Of a stretch of DNA of 64,000 nt, positions 11,290-25,745 are shown piece by piece. Positions within the stretch are counted from its first letter, which is position 1; every line of letters starts with the position of its first letter. Source of the stretch: Selaginella moellendorffii. Its lineage: Eukaryota; Streptophyta; Lycopodiopsida; Selaginellales; Selaginellaceae. The translations under genes were made by a program, and so were the position numbers. The stretch spans positions 2,751,010 to 2,815,009 of the forward strand of contig NW_003314266.1 of assembly GCF_000143415.4 (NCBI RefSeq). Direction: 5' to 3'. Below the pieces are notes generated by a model that saw only the letters and a list, made by a program, of their open reading frames with translations, ran no database searches and was not told the DNA's origin.

Positions 11290-11594
11290 GGAAATCCTTT
11301 TGGTTGTGAAACCAGGCAACTCCATCACCTCTCTTAGAATCGTTGAGTTTTCTTCTTCATCGCCCACTTCCAGGCCACTTCCTCAAAGAGCGAGGAAAGC
11401 TCCTCCTCTTCTCGCATGAACTCCTCGTCCATGGAACTCGTCTTTCCACTCCCAGAAACGCGCTCCCAGCCTTCCTCGTCATCATTAGCTACTCGCGACT
11501 CCACTTCGCCAAAGAGCTTGTAGAGCAGCTCTTCCTCTTGCAAATACCAGGCTCTCTCTTTGCACAATTCATTTGCTGCCCATGTGAAGTCCAT
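11290..11594 (-). pseudogene. Frameshifted copy of small acidic ORF
   Basis: Starts at ATG 11594 (MDFTWAANE) and is nearly identical to the right-arm ORF through EEEELSSLFEEVAWK. A 13-bp stretch present in the right copy (inside the segment reading KANHEVGD) is missing here, shifting the frame so that the protein ends early in WAMKKKTQRF. The upstream leader also has deletions that remove the first ~20 codons of the right copy. Probably non-functional. Confidence 0.6.
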
Positions 11595-12129
11595 CTTCAC
11601 TCCTTATTGATCACAAGCGCGATAGATCTTCTCTCGAAAGTAATAGTTATAATCCCATTATTTATATACTAATATTTTTCCTTTTGCAAGGGATGGGGGC
11701 ACGTTTGCCCAGGATCTTCCATCTTCTTATAAGCCTTGGAGAGCCAGGAGTGACGTTAATACTGGTGGAGCTCAGGTGAATTGCAAGCATGGTCGGCTGC
11801 CAGTTTGAGATCCAAAAGTTCCCATGAAATTTAGGTCGTCATCTTTTCAATCTCTTTAACAATTCAAAACGTTTATGCACGTATTTCCAGCTAGTGCTTT
11901 CTAGCATTAAAGTGACTGTAAGGTGGGATTCATTTTTTACTCATCCCGTGAAGCCAGTACGTCCAGGTTCCACGGTCTATACCTCCCATCGCTCCATCGG
12001 CTCATCGCATGATCCATGCAGGTGATGATATATAAAACTGGAAAAAAAAAACCACGTAGCTATAGCTTTGCAATCTCCTTATCCATTCATTTCATATATG
12101 GTTTTCATCAAGAGATCCACGCTCGTCCG

Positions 12130-12830
12130 GCCAGTGTCACCAGTTCTCAATGGATCACGGCAGCTTTCGGTTTCAGCAACAACACCAAAACGCTGCTGTG
12201 CATCTTCAGCCACATTTACCAGGAGTTTCCATACCAGAATCGCCACCTCTTCTTCAAGCCGCCTACACCACCGTTTTCGAAGATCATCACCCACATGAAA
12301 CAGCCTTTGGCGGCACCGCCGTCCGAGTTCTACCCTGTCGCTGGCCGGATCTCCGTCCGCGAGGACATGCGAATGCAGCTCGAATGCAACGATCATGGCG
12401 TCATGTTCAGCGAGGCGTCGTGCGATCGCCCACTTCCCAAAGGCGACAAGTTTGATCTGGACCCCGAGTTCCTGCTGGAGCTGTCTCAAGCTCCTGGCAC
12501 GAGAAGGATCTCAAGTGGCCGTGGCCGGCTGATGCTCCACGCCTTTTCATCCAGGTACATAAGATCTCACAACGTGTATCTAAAGACAATGTTATACTTT
12601 CAAGGTGAGCGAGTTTTCGTACGGAGGCTTCTGCGTGGCGATGAAGTACAGCCACGAGCTCATGTCACGAGTTCTCGTGGGGGATGGCCATGGTACAAGC
12701 TCCAGCGAGTGGGCGAATGTATTACTTCCCCGGCAAAGAGAAAGGCAGTGTGGATCTCTACATCACGCTGCAACACCAGGCAATGGAAAAGCTGGAAAAT
12801 GACGCATCATTCGGGGACATGTGTTTGATT
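12130..12830 (+). pseudogene. BAHD acyltransferase pseudogene
   Basis: Recognisable BAHD pieces occur in order but in different frames: FYPVAGRI with LECNDHGVMFSEASCDRPLP (about 12330-12440), then after a shift near 12510 DLKWPWPADAPRLFIQ, a likely 56-bp intron, VSEFSYGGFCVAMKYSHELMS, and a C-terminal piece YFPGKEKGSVDLYITLQ with AMEKLEND. The catalytic HxxxD is not intact (HELMS), and the DFGWG region and about 150 residues between it and the active site are gone. BAHD enzymes use acyl-CoA to acylate alcohols or amines of specialised metabolites. It sits alone in the spacer of the inverted repeat. Confidence 0.8.
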
Positions 12831-13129
12831 TGATTTATACAGGAGGTAGTTACTAGTTATTGTATCCTCCAAAGTGGATATGTATATTTATATTGTTTGT
12901 TCTGTACGTGACCTTCTTCTCTTTTATTTTATCTCCAGCTATTGGTCCCTCTGGTTGATGCTGAAGAAATCTAGAGGTACATAAGTTTGTTAACGTTTAG
13001 TTTTAATTCGCCCTTTGGCGTGATTGATTCGATCGTTGCCATATACTATGTTTGCAAAAAGAGCACCAATATAGATTTCCTTAAACAAAAGTGTATTTGT
13101 AAAGGAAAAGTTGTATATAAATAATGGGA

Positions 13130-15640
13130 TTATTAATTTAAGGGCTAACTATTGCTTTTGAGAGAAGATCTATGGCGCTTGGGTGTGGCGTAGCTATGCT
13201 TGATGATCAGCTGTGGATGAATAAAGGAGTGAAGATGGACCTCACATGGGCAGCAAACGAATCGCGCAAAGAGAGAGCCTGGTATTTGCAAGAGGAAGAG
13301 CTCCTCTACAAGCTCTTTGGCGAAGTGGAGTCGCGAGTAGCTAATGATGACGAGGAAGGCTGGGAGCGCGTTTCTGGGAGTGGAAAGACGAGTTCCATGG
13401 ACGAGGAGTTCATGCGAGAAGAGGAGGAGCTTTCCTCGCTCTTTGAGGAAGTGGCCTGGAAGGCAAACCATGAAGTGGGCGATGAAGAAGAAAACTCAAC
13501 GATTCTAAGAGAGGTGATGGAGTTGCTTGGTCTCACAACCAAAAGGATTTCCAAACTGTAAATCTCATCTAACAGGTATTGAAGTGCTTTCTACAAGTAA
13601 CTTCCTACACACGACATTTCTCAAGCAAATGCCTCGATAAGACACCGTAGAATTGTATTTTTCTCGAGAGTGATTTCCTAGAAACATAATGTGCTCGTAG
13701 TGATCTGTTTGTAAGCCAGCAAATCCAGCTTAGTCCAAAGAAAACTTTCAAGAGCAAATTTCTTTCTCTAGACTCAGATGATTATCAACAGTGGCGATTT
13801 TGATCGCGTTCCTCAAAGAGAACGCTGAGAACTTAAGGATCATCTGGGTTCTCTGTGAATGCAACCAGAAATTCCTGCAGAGAGGAAAGATTTCTCACAA
13901 AGGAAATGTACTAAACTTTTACTTAATACCCTCGAAGTATGCGGAAGATCGTCTCGGATCGCTGGAGAGCAGCAGCGGCAGCAAAGCGCGTGAGTGTTTC
14001 TCCATCCTTCTACCCATCACAGTGACAGTTCTTCAGCAGCGCTTCAAAGTCCCGGTGTCTTTGTCACGGTCTCGGCGGTCAAGGCGGGCCACGAAGCTCA
14101 TTCACGCCGCTTCCATCCAAGATGGCAGCCACACAGACGTCTTCGTGGCCAGCACCGCCATCAGCATGTACTCGCGATGAGGCTCGCCTCGTCTTCGATT
14201 CCATTCTTGACTGCTGCTACGCCACTGCTAACGCCCTCATGCTCGGCTACACGGACAGGGAGAGCTCGATCTCGACCTCTTCTCGAAGATGGAGTCCGAC
14301 TACAGCCTGCCACTTGACCCGGGAACTTTTGTGGCCGCTCTCAAAGCTTGCACCAGCGTCGCGGCCAAGGAAGACGAGCAACCTATACTCCGGCCCGAGA
14401 ACAAGTTGGTGGTGAAGTTCAGGAGCCTCGAACGGGGCGAGTTCCTTGGCTTCGTCATGAACAGCCTCGTCGACATGTACTCCAAGTGTGGCAGTGCTCG
14501 GATGGTCTTCGACAGGATGGCGGGGCGGACTGTGGTGTCGTGGAACTCATTGATTCTCGGCTACGCAGAGAGAGGCGAGGAAGAGCCCGCTCTGGAACTT
14601 TTCTGGTCCATGGAAGCTCAGGGCGTCTCCCCGGATGATAGAAGCTTCATGGCCGTTCTCAAAGCGTGTACCAAGGACACCGGCCAGGAGATCCACGACA
14701 GGCCAAAGTGAAGTGTCTTGGCTGCGGCATGGCCTTGCACTTGAAAGCTACTCGAAGTGGCTACGACGGTAACTTGTTCGTTACCAGCTCCCTTGGTCGA
14801 CAGGTACTCCGAGTGTGGCAGCATGCTCATACTTTTGGCCAGCCCTCACGCTTGGCTACGTTGAAAACGGTGACGAGAGGCTGGTTCTGGAAGTCTTCGA
14901 TCACTTGCAAGATCTGGAGGCCTACGCCAACTCCCTCACCTTCGTGGCTGCTCAAGGCCTGCATTGAACCGGATCTAGAACTCGGATGGAAGGATTGTAA
15001 AGCTAGAATCGCTGTCCAGGGGCAAACGCATCCACGCACAAGCTGTAAGCTGCCGCTGTGACTCGGATACCATGGTGGCCAGCACGCTGGTGGACATGTA
15101 CGCCAGGTGCAGTACCCTGGTCGATGCCAGGAGGGTCTTCGACTGCATGCCTTGTAGAACACTGATGTCGTTAAACGTCCTATTGCTCGGCTACGCAGAG
15201 AATAACGAGGTCGTGCTCGACCTCGACTTGTTCTCTGGGCTGATGGCTGGCAGTGACGCACCGGATGCTCGATCTTTTGTCACACCTCTCAAGGCCTGCG
15301 CTCTCGTCGTGGTAAAAGAGGATGGGCATAAAGTCGATGGCAAGCTTGTCAAAGTGAAGGCGATGGAAGCAGGAATGCCAACTCCCAGGCCAGACTTGAC
15401 ACGGACGTGTTCGTAGCTAGCACGCTCGTAGACATGTACACCAAGTGTGGAAGCTTGTTGGACTCGCAAGGCCTTTGACAATATCCCAGCTCAAGCCCTT
15501 CTCTGGACGTCGCTTATCCTCAGATACTGAGAGGACGACGAGCCCCAGCTGACACTGGAGCTCTTCTCGCAAATGCAGCACTTCCAGATCCTCCCAAACG
15601 CCCAGACTTTCATGGGCGTGCACAAAGTTGGCGGTGTTAG
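13130..15640. repeat. Large inverted repeat, right arm
   Basis: Reverse-complement partner of 9390-11650. The outer end of the match is near 15640 (the segment 'cccaaacgcccagacttt...cacaaagttggcgg' pairs with left-arm bases around 9400-9460). This arm is somewhat longer because it keeps sequence lost from the left arm, for example the intact acidic ORF and its upstream region. Confidence 0.85.
13172..13561 (+). CDS. Small acidic protein, unrecognised (129 aa)
   Basis: Continuous ATG-to-stop frame. Composition is rich in Glu, Asp and Ser with predicted helical stretches (WYLQEEELLYKLFGEVE, MREEEELSSLFEEV). A central Gly-Ser region (RVSGSGKTSS) separates two similar acidic helices of the form EEELLYKLFGEVE / EEELSSLFEEVAW, suggesting an internal duplication. 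No known domain recognised. The left-arm copy is frameshifted, so only this one could be made. It could be a short functional gene or the surviving part of a longer decayed one. Confidence 0.5.
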   Translation: MALGCGVAMLDDQLWMNKGVKMDLTWAANESRKERAWYLQEEELLYKLFGEVESRVANDDEEGWERVSGSGKTSSMDEEFMREEEELSSLFEEVAWKANHEVGDEEENSTILREVMELLGLTTKRISKL

Positions 15641-16104
15641 AACAAAGTAGTGAAGTCGTGCTGGAAAGGTGGCAGTGGTGAAGCTGAAAGCTCTAGAGAT
15701 TGGCCATGACATCCATGCTCAGGCCTCTAGAGCTTTGAGTGAATTGGAGCTCTTCGTTTTCAACCTCACCATCGATAAGTACTCCAGCAGTGGCTCCATG
15801 GACGATGCCTGGTGAGTGTTTGACACCATGGCGGCGAGAGACATGCCTGATGCTTGGCTACACCGAGAACTCCCAGCCGCAGCTCGTCTCTCAAGCTGCT
15901 ACCCAACGAACGGTTCCCAAATGCTCGAGCGTACGACGTGCCAGTTGGGATTTTCAAATGCCAGATGGGCAATTAAAAATAAAACTGCTCTCAAATCCTA
16001 GCTCCGCGCTGGATGTGGAGCTTGGCCGAAAGATCCACAGCGAGCTCTCCAGATTCGGCCTTGAAAGCAATCCAGTGGCGACAATTCCCTCGTCAGAATT
16101 CTAG
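13950..16104 (+). pseudogene. PPR pseudogene, right-arm copy
   Basis: The longest open piece, 14289-14711, reads [39 protein letters not shown] and [20 protein letters not shown], then a premature TGA. Later PPR pieces lie in other frames: MVASTLVDMYARC near 15072, a VDMYTKCGSL motif near 15430, and FNLTIDKYSSSGSMDDA near 15760. At least five frame changes separate them. The gene was a PLS-type PPR with long 'AALKAC' L motifs. Beyond 15640 the sequence has no counterpart in the left arm. Confidence 0.8.
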
Positions 16105-16208
16105 GACTAGGACTAATTAGGACTATAGATAACTATAAAACTGAACAATTAGGACTTTATCATTACAATAGTTATAGGTCGACTCGTTTCTGATAAAGTC
16201 CAGTTTTG

Positions 16209-16320
16209 GCAATTGTATTGATCTATTTTGTTTAACACTGACAGGACTGCTGGCTAGTGTAGAGAAGGATTGCTTTGCTCATCATTGTCTTCTGGGAAAT
16301 TCGTTGGATCTTCTTCATGA
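16209..16320 (+). pseudogene. Fragment of LRR receptor kinase last exon
   Basis: The plus strand here matches the last intron and terminal exon of the kinase gene at 20802-24127: 'tggcaattgtattgat', then GACAGGACTGCTGGCTA, then 'ggattgctttgctcatca' and 'tcttctgggaa.ttc', with a deletion of about 45 bp between the last two. It is too short and broken to encode anything. It sits just outside tRNA-Phe. Confidence 0.7.
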
Positions 16321-16329
16321 AGCAAATCA

Positions 16330-16354
16330 TGCGGTGAGCGTGGATCGAACACGC

Positions 16355-16385
<31 letters not shown>

Positions 16386-16402
16386 CACTGAGCTATCCCC
16401 GC
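16330..16402 (-). tRNA. tRNA-Phe (GAA)
   Basis: Reverse complement starts GCGGGGATAGCTCAG and ends GCTCACCGCA. The acceptor stem pairs GCGGGGA/..CACCGC with one mismatch-type position, the D-arm has AGCTCAGTGGGGAGAGC, the anticodon loop is CTGAAGA (anticodon GAA) and the T-loop is GTTCGATCC. Discriminator base A, no intron, no encoded CCA. This is the nuclear-type plant tRNA-Phe. A 3' half of the same tRNA recurs at 26742-26777. Confidence 0.95.
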
Positions 16403-16500
16403 TTAATTGATATATCTTTAATGAAAACTTACCTTTAAACTAATGGCCTAAACCCTAAGCCCTAAGGACAGGGACTTCCACTGAATGATCCCAGGAAGCG

Positions 16501-17603
16501 ATGGAAGCAGCGGCGGCGGGAGCACGCGCGCTGCTAGTTCTTCCTTCCCGATCTCCATTCCAGGAACCTAGATTTGCATTCCCTGTTCGATGCGCTCCAA
16601 TTCCAATCGCGCAGCGGCATTTCTTTCCTCCTCCGCGGAGCTGGGATTCCCATTGCCGTCGCCCTCTTCTTAGGTTTTCCTGCTGCCTCAGAGAAGCACA
16701 AGGCGATCCCGCCACGAGGAGGAAGCGCCTGGCTGTTTTCGTGTCCGGCGGCGGATCAAACTTTCGGAGCATTCACAAGGCGACGATCGATGGCACTGTT
16801 CTTGGAGACGTGGTGATCGTTGTCTCGGACAAGCCAGGTTAGTTCTTGGTTTTTTCCATGGATAGAATCCATAGCAATCCAGCTAGAGTTTCATTCTTTT
16901 GTCCTGGATTTAGAATGCAAGGCTTGCGAGTACGCTCGAGAGCACGGGATTTCGGTGGCGTACTATCCGAGAACAAAGTTTGCTCCAGATGGAGTGTCTC
17001 CAAACGAGCTCGTGGAAATTCTCAGGTTGGCCTTATGCTTTTCTTTTGCTAAAAGAGTTTACCTGTGATCGATCTTTGGCAGGCATCAAAGAGTGGATTT
17101 CGTGCTGCTGGCCGGCTACTTAAAGTTGATACCAAAAGAGCTCGTGGAAGCGTTTCCTCGAGCGATCCTCAACATCCACCCCGCGCTCCTCCCGGCATTT
17201 GGAGGCAAAGGTTTCTATGGAATCAAAGTCCACGAGGCTGTCATCGCTTCCGGCGCTCGGTAACTTCCACCTTTCATCGTTCTCTTGCTCTAAATTCTTG
17301 CAACTTTTAACAGTGTCTCGGGCCCAACGATCCATTTCGTGGATGAGAAGTATGATCACGGGAGTATTCTTGCGCAGCGAACAGTTCCGGTTCTAGAGAC
17401 GGACACGCCGCAAGACTTGGCAGCCAGAGTACTGGAACAAGTACGTGGTTTGATTGTTCTTGAGTTACGATTGGTTTTTGGATGGGATTTGCCACCGACA
17501 GGAGCACGCACTGTATGTGGAAGCTGTGGCTGCTCTCTGCGAAGAAAGGATTGAATGGAGTGGCGATGGAGTTCCTCGCATGCGCGAAAAGGAGCTAGCT
17601 TAA
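16501..17603 (+). CDS. purN: Phosphoribosylglycinamide formyltransferase (GAR transformylase)
   Basis: Five exons: 16501-16837, 16914-17025, 17083-17259, 17314-17440, 17502-17603, all with consistent phase, giving 284 aa. The first ~70 residues are a transit-peptide-like extension, as expected because plant purine synthesis is in plastids (and mitochondria). The PurN core starts at RLAVFVSGGGSNFRSI (phosphate-binding loop). Catalytic residues are visible: Asn180 and His182 in NIHPALLPAF, and Asp223 in DEKYDHGSI. The enzyme transfers the formyl group of 10-formyl-THF to GAR, the third step of purine synthesis. A rearranged dead copy lies at 25746-26704. Confidence 0.95.
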
Positions 17604-17676
17604 CTGTGAGGTATTTCGATCTTTCTATATACCATTTTCCAGAGAAAACATATAATTTACAGGCAAATCATCTCAC

Positions 17677-18935
17677 TCATGGGTTTTGTCCCTGTTCCTC
17701 ATCCCGGATTCTTTGTTCTGGAGTAGAATTTCGTGCTCGTAACAACGCCAACGCCAAAGACAATGCAATGCCCAGAAGACCAGCCATTGTTATCGAAAGC
17801 AATGCCTCGATATGTAGCTGCAAAAACAAAACATAAATTTCATAAAGATGGTTAAGGACTCCACCATTTGGTAGAATAAGTGTGCGAGCGATATCACAAG
17901 CCCAATTTGAGTTGCCGAAAGAAGCCATATAAACTTTTGTTCCACTGGAAAATAATTAAAATATAAGAAAATTGAGAAAAAAAAGGACCAAATTACCAAA
18001 TACAGTCCCTGTAATGGACGTGGTAATTCCAAATAATAGTCCAAAAGGCAGTGCCAAGATCAGTGCCTGATTACCGTTCTGCTTGATCTGCATAAAAAAC
18101 TTCATGAGTTGAATCAAAATCTTCTCATGTACCAGCATTTGTTCCAGGAAGCAGAAGTAAGTCACGCTAGCGATTATGCTAATCCAGAGCCTGCAGCGTA
18201 AGAAGTCAAGCAAGCAAACCAAAAAAGAAATTTCTTACATCACCTCCACTCAAGCATGCTAAAGCTAAGCCCTTGATGATCAAGTTGCTGGTTTAAACTT
18301 TGAGTAGCGTTTTCGAGCCGGAGTGTGACCGGAAGGTTGACAACTTCCTGGCCGCAAACATCACACTGTCGATTCCCTCGAATGCCAAACCACTTGAGAG
18401 CGCAATCTTGATGGGCCAGTGCCAGGCCGCCTTTGCAGGAACACTCGAGCCTGAGAGTGGAGCTTGTCTCTTGGGTGAGATCACAGAGGCAAATTCTACA
18501 AGATAGATCTTCCTCCGAGGATACCTCGTCGTGATCATCTCCTAGATTTACACACGTGTTCTCAGTTCTCATGAGCATTTGGAGAAACATCAAGATTGCG
18601 ATGTTTTACCTTGCTTTGGACGAGGAGTCACAGGTTTTACCAAATAAGTTCCGGAATACAGCCTTGTTAACTCCTTCTTCGTGTGTTCTTCCATTGGGCC
18701 GGAGATAGAACGCTGCACTGCTTTCTTCTCATGCTGAAAGATCTAGCACCAACTTGTAGGTGAAGAACAAAGGAAGGAAAATTAGAAAGACCTTTGATCC
18801 AAGTGAAACCGATTGAGAGTTGTATTTCTTACTCCAGCTGGGAGTTCTTGGAAGCATTCTCTTGGGATCATTGTCTGGTGGTGGTACCTCAAGCCTCAAC
18901 CTTGGCCGAATTCGTGTTGTGTCCTTGGCATCCAT
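17677..18935 (-). CDS. Membrane RING-CH (MARCH-type) E3 ubiquitin ligase
   Basis: Six exons on the minus strand: 18792-18935, 18610-18733, 18244-18541, 17997-18190, 17865-17944, 17677-17817; 326 aa. A RINGv/C4HC3 zinc finger spans residues 104-152 (CRICLCDL, CSCKGG.LALAHQDCALKWF, CDVC), which recruits the E2. Four hydrophobic segments follow (LWISIIASVTYFCFL, ALILALPFGLLFGI, WLLSATQIGLVISLAHLF, LLSITMAGLLGIALSLALALL), so it should be membrane anchored. The N-terminus PRLRLEVPPP resembles plant members. The start at 18935 is preceded by an apparent leader intron. It converges with purN, with 73 bp between the stops. Confidence 0.85.
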
Positions 18936-19589
18936 CTAATAACAACAACATGATCACAAAAAAACCGAAGACAAGGGAGAGACCATACCTCAGCTTGTGG
19001 AGATTGATCCTCAGCTCACCCGTTAACTCGATCCAGCGTTGGCAGCCGTCGGATTAAGTCAGGTTCTCTGCGAGCTGACAACTGCCAAGTCGTGGAGAAC
19101 CAGGCTACCAGCTGCCAGGTTGTGGAGAACCAGCTGCCAGTTCTGGAGAACCCTTTCATCCTCAAATAACTTTATTCCATGTGTCCGTCAACGGTCTCGC
19201 CACAGTCCGTTAAGGCCGTTCCTCGGGCACGGGCTCGCTCGAATGCGCTCGCCGTACACGGGAACTCCATCACGATCGTGGTGCCAGGTGCCCAGCACGT
19301 ACTGTTCCACGTGATAAAAACATTCTCGGCTATTATTCCCCACTATTAATGATTCTGTCAGCACCAATGCTGACGCATGTTTGTTTACCTTAAACAATAT
19401 TATTCTATTTATTGTGGATCGAGAGAATTCCATTTAAAACCATTACTGAGCTCAATCGGGGAGAGTGTCAGATCGAAGATCTGAATGGAGTTCTGCATGT
19501 AGAAAAAGTTATACACTGCAACAATTTTTTTTCTTAGGGAATGTGACTGACGCAAACTTTTACACTGGGTGTATCGCTCCGTGGGTTCC
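18936..19589. other. Non-coding spacer with a short direct repeat
   Basis: Holds the likely leader exon of the RING-CH gene (up to about 19020) and three imperfect direct copies of an approximately 28-bp unit containing CTGCCAG..TGGAGAACCAG at 19082-19151. A CACGT-containing stretch near 19298-19313 resembles a G-box. No gene seen. Confidence 0.5.
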
Positions 19590-19775
19590 ACTTGAAATAC
19601 ATTTAACACTGCAAAGAGTGACAAAAGTTTTACCCATTTTGTACTCGTCAAGCATTTGCCCAGTGATGAGTCCTCATAGCCCACGCCAAAGCTATAAACG
19701 TCACTTGCAGCATGGTGAGCTGCTGGCATAAGAAGTACTTTGGATCAAGATACTTGTAGATGTTTCCAGAGATAG
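19590..19775 (-). pseudogene. LRR receptor kinase fragment (kinase subdomain)
   Basis: Matches 21171-21370 of the intact kinase gene: same 'AACA.TGCAAAGAGTG.CAAAAGTTTTACCCATT' intron/exon border and the codons for ASDVYSFGV and TEWVK/STKWVK-like ends, but with a deletion removing most of [11 protein letters not shown]. It is in the same orientation as, and downstream of, the intact gene, consistent with a partial tandem duplicate. Confidence 0.75.
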
Positions 19776-20801
19776 AACTCGAACTCCCCAGCCGGGCTCA
19801 GCTTAGCTTTATGTCATCTTGTAAGTGTTTCATTCTCGCCTTGGACCAGCTTCATCTAAGCCTCCAAACGAGTGAGAAACCTGTCTTCCTTGTTTTGTTT
19901 CCCTGCAAGCATTTTTCTCCTCGGATTTTGGCACTGTCTTCATAATGGACTCTAGCCATGGAGAAACCAAGAAGAATAAACCTGACTTGTGATAGACACG
20001 AAAAACTGGGCACTTCCTTCTCGACGCGGGATCATGAGAAAATGGTGTTCGATCCACGTTCACCGCAATCTCATCTGTCCTAGTGCCATGCAAAGAAGTC
20101 AAAGTCTTGACTGGGTAATTGCAATACAATATACATGACAGGCTTGTGATAGACAAGTTTCCATTTCATTATCAAGCAAAATAGTAATAAATGCACGGAT
20201 GCCAGATCCACGTAATTTATGAGACATGGTAACTGGAAGAACACAGCCCAGGCCACAGAAGGCAATGGAGAAAGTACCACGTTGTTGTTGAGAAATACTT
20301 CATTGAGAAACATGGTTCGGTGAAGGTGGAGAGACTTGCCCAGTGGTTCTGTTATGGCCATGACTGGTGATTTAGCTTTAGGTGAGTATTTTCTTTTGAA
20401 TTTTTCTAAGCTCAAGCAAGTTTATCTGTGTAGAGATTGATACTGGCGGAAATGTGTTCCAAAGAGCAAAACGAAGAACAAAAATTTTCAGGGTTCTTTG
20501 AAACCAACTTTATATTGTCAAACAGGCTTTCCCAGGAGGATGATGCCCACACTGGTTTGGTCACTTGCTTGGTCACGACCGTTGGTTCGTACCTCTGCGG
20601 GGTACAGTTTCCTGACTGTGTTTATGATGAGAAGGTTGACAATGGCCAAGTTTGAAATTGGTTTTCCAGCATCTAGAACCCAGAAAGTGGTGAAAGCGGG
20701 ACAGGAGCACTTGCAAAGAAGATCCAAATGGAGCATGGCATGCTGTGGTGTACAAAGATTCGTCCATGTATATATGAAAAGGAATGAAAGATGAGGAAAT
20801 G
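19776..20801. other. Non-coding region downstream of receptor kinase
   Basis: Open frames here show no conserved features. The region probably contains the kinase 3' UTR near 20600-20801 and unrecognised decayed sequence between 19776 and 20400. Confidence 0.4.
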
Positions 20802-24127
<3,326 letters not shown>

Positions 24128-24277
24128 ATTCAAGGCGCTTAGAGAGCTATGGACCGAGACCCGAAAGGGCTTTCCAATTCGAAAATCGGGTAAAACAAAA
24201 ATGCTTGACCAAGCAAGTCAAACTTATACTATTATCTCTTACTCACGTGTTTACACGAAGCCGCCGGAGAAAAAGAC

Positions 24278-25745
24278 CTAGGATCACTACCAAACTTCTC
24301 CTTTGCCTCGGCGGGCCCGTAATCAACGTGGAAAATTTGTGGCCACTGCAACAATCATGAGCCTCCAACACAGAGGTGAAAAGACAAGAAACTCTTACCT
24401 GTGGCCATGGATTCCCCAGTGCACGAGTTGCAGGAGGCTGAGGAAGTAGCTCCAGATTTACAACGCTGGTGGACCACAGTACCGATGCAATCTGTGCCTG
24501 TATCGCCTCCTCCTATCACCACCACTTTCTTGTCCTTGGCGGATATGTAGTTGTTGTCCTTGAGCCAAATCCAGCAAACTCTTGGTATTCGTGTGAAGGA
24601 ACTCCATGGCAAAACGTATGCCATCATATTCTCGGCCTTCTACTTTAAGGTCCCTGAAGAAAAACAAATAAAAAGATGGTTAGATCTAGAAACAAGTGGA
24701 GAAAAGCAAGAGTTGCAAGTAGTAAGCTATCATAGTCGGACATTAACCTCTCCACCGAGAATAACTTGTCAACTCCGACATTCGCATTAACGATGAACTC
24801 GATCCCTGCGGCAGCCATCAGGTTCACTCGCCGGTGAACGACCTCCACTTTGTTGGTCTTCATGTTTGGCACACCGTACATCATGAGGCCTCCAATTCTA
24901 TCCACTCTCTCAAACACTGTCACAGAGTGGCCGGCCTTACTGAGCTGATCAGCGGCTGCTAGGCCTGCCATACCGCTACCTACAATCACCACTCTCTTCC
25001 TGCAAAGAGACAACGACGTGAGAAACCAGCGACGTGAGTAAACCTTGTCTCTACATACCCGGTCCGATAAGCTGGTGGACAATCCAGCCTTCCTCAAAAG
25101 CTTTGTCGATGATGGTACACTCTATCGTCTTAATGGACATCGGGTTCTCTATAATTCCCAGAACACAGGCACCCTCGCAAGGAGCAAGGCACACACGTCT
25201 TATGAACTCTGGAAAGTTGTTGGTTTCCAGGAGCCTATCCAAGGCTTCCCGCTAACGACCTTGGTGAACAAGCTCGTTCCATTCCGGAATCTTGTTTCCA
25301 ATGTCATCCCGCAGGTACACAGAGATGAATAAATAACATAGCTGAACTGGACATACCTGGTTGCAGTTCTAATGGAGTGCCGCGCGGACTGGGTTTTAAG
25401 GAGGTCATCGCAAGGACCTCGTTCCAATGGGCCGGGTGATATGGAAGTGTTTCTCGTTCATACGAGATAAATCCCGATGTTTCACTGCGTCCGGAATTCT
25501 TGTTGGCCGCGCTTGGGCTTGAGTCTGACCACAAAGCGAACGTCAGAGTTGCAGGCCAGACAATCATTCAATTCTACCGCGACTACTGCAGCCGCTCCTC
25601 CGTTGGTAGCTGCTTCAGCCATTTTCTTCATTTCCTGGAAAGCATCCACAGCGGCCAGTCGCGCTTCCTCCTCCTCTGCCGCTCTTTTCTTGTCCTTCTC
25701 CTCGTTGAGAGCTCTTTTGTAGTCGAGAGGGAAAACTTTCACGAA
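24278..25745 (-). pseudogene. Partial copy of NADH-GOGAT, broken
   Basis: Corresponds to 32508-34075 of the full gene (small-subunit region plus the end of the large subunit). Pieces such as [36 protein letters not shown] and [17 protein letters not shown] are clear. Damage includes lost bases around the [10 protein letters not shown] region, loss of the exon end at LACGATKPR, and a shortened VVNLELLP region, so no continuous protein is possible. It still encodes [10 protein letters not shown], four residues of which are absent from the parent. It is joined at about 25745 to the purN copy in the same reading direction. Confidence 0.85.

Larger units (their letters stand above)
9390..11650. 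repeat. Large inverted repeat, left arm
   Basis: Read as reverse complement, this arm matches 13130-15640 over most of its length with scattered indels. Clear anchor stretches include the acidic ORF (11290-11594 versus 13238-13561), the 80-base leader around 11081-11280 (versus 13561-13770), and the PPR remnants around 10461-10700 and 10090-10460. The arm carries a decayed PPR gene and the frameshifted acidic ORF. The unmatched spacer (about 1.5 kb) holds the BAHD pseudogene. Confidence 0.85.

Noticed and set aside
19298-19313. G-box-like CACGTACTG..CACGTG near the RING-CH upstream region
   Set aside because: A single short motif is not enough to call a functional light- or ABA-response element.
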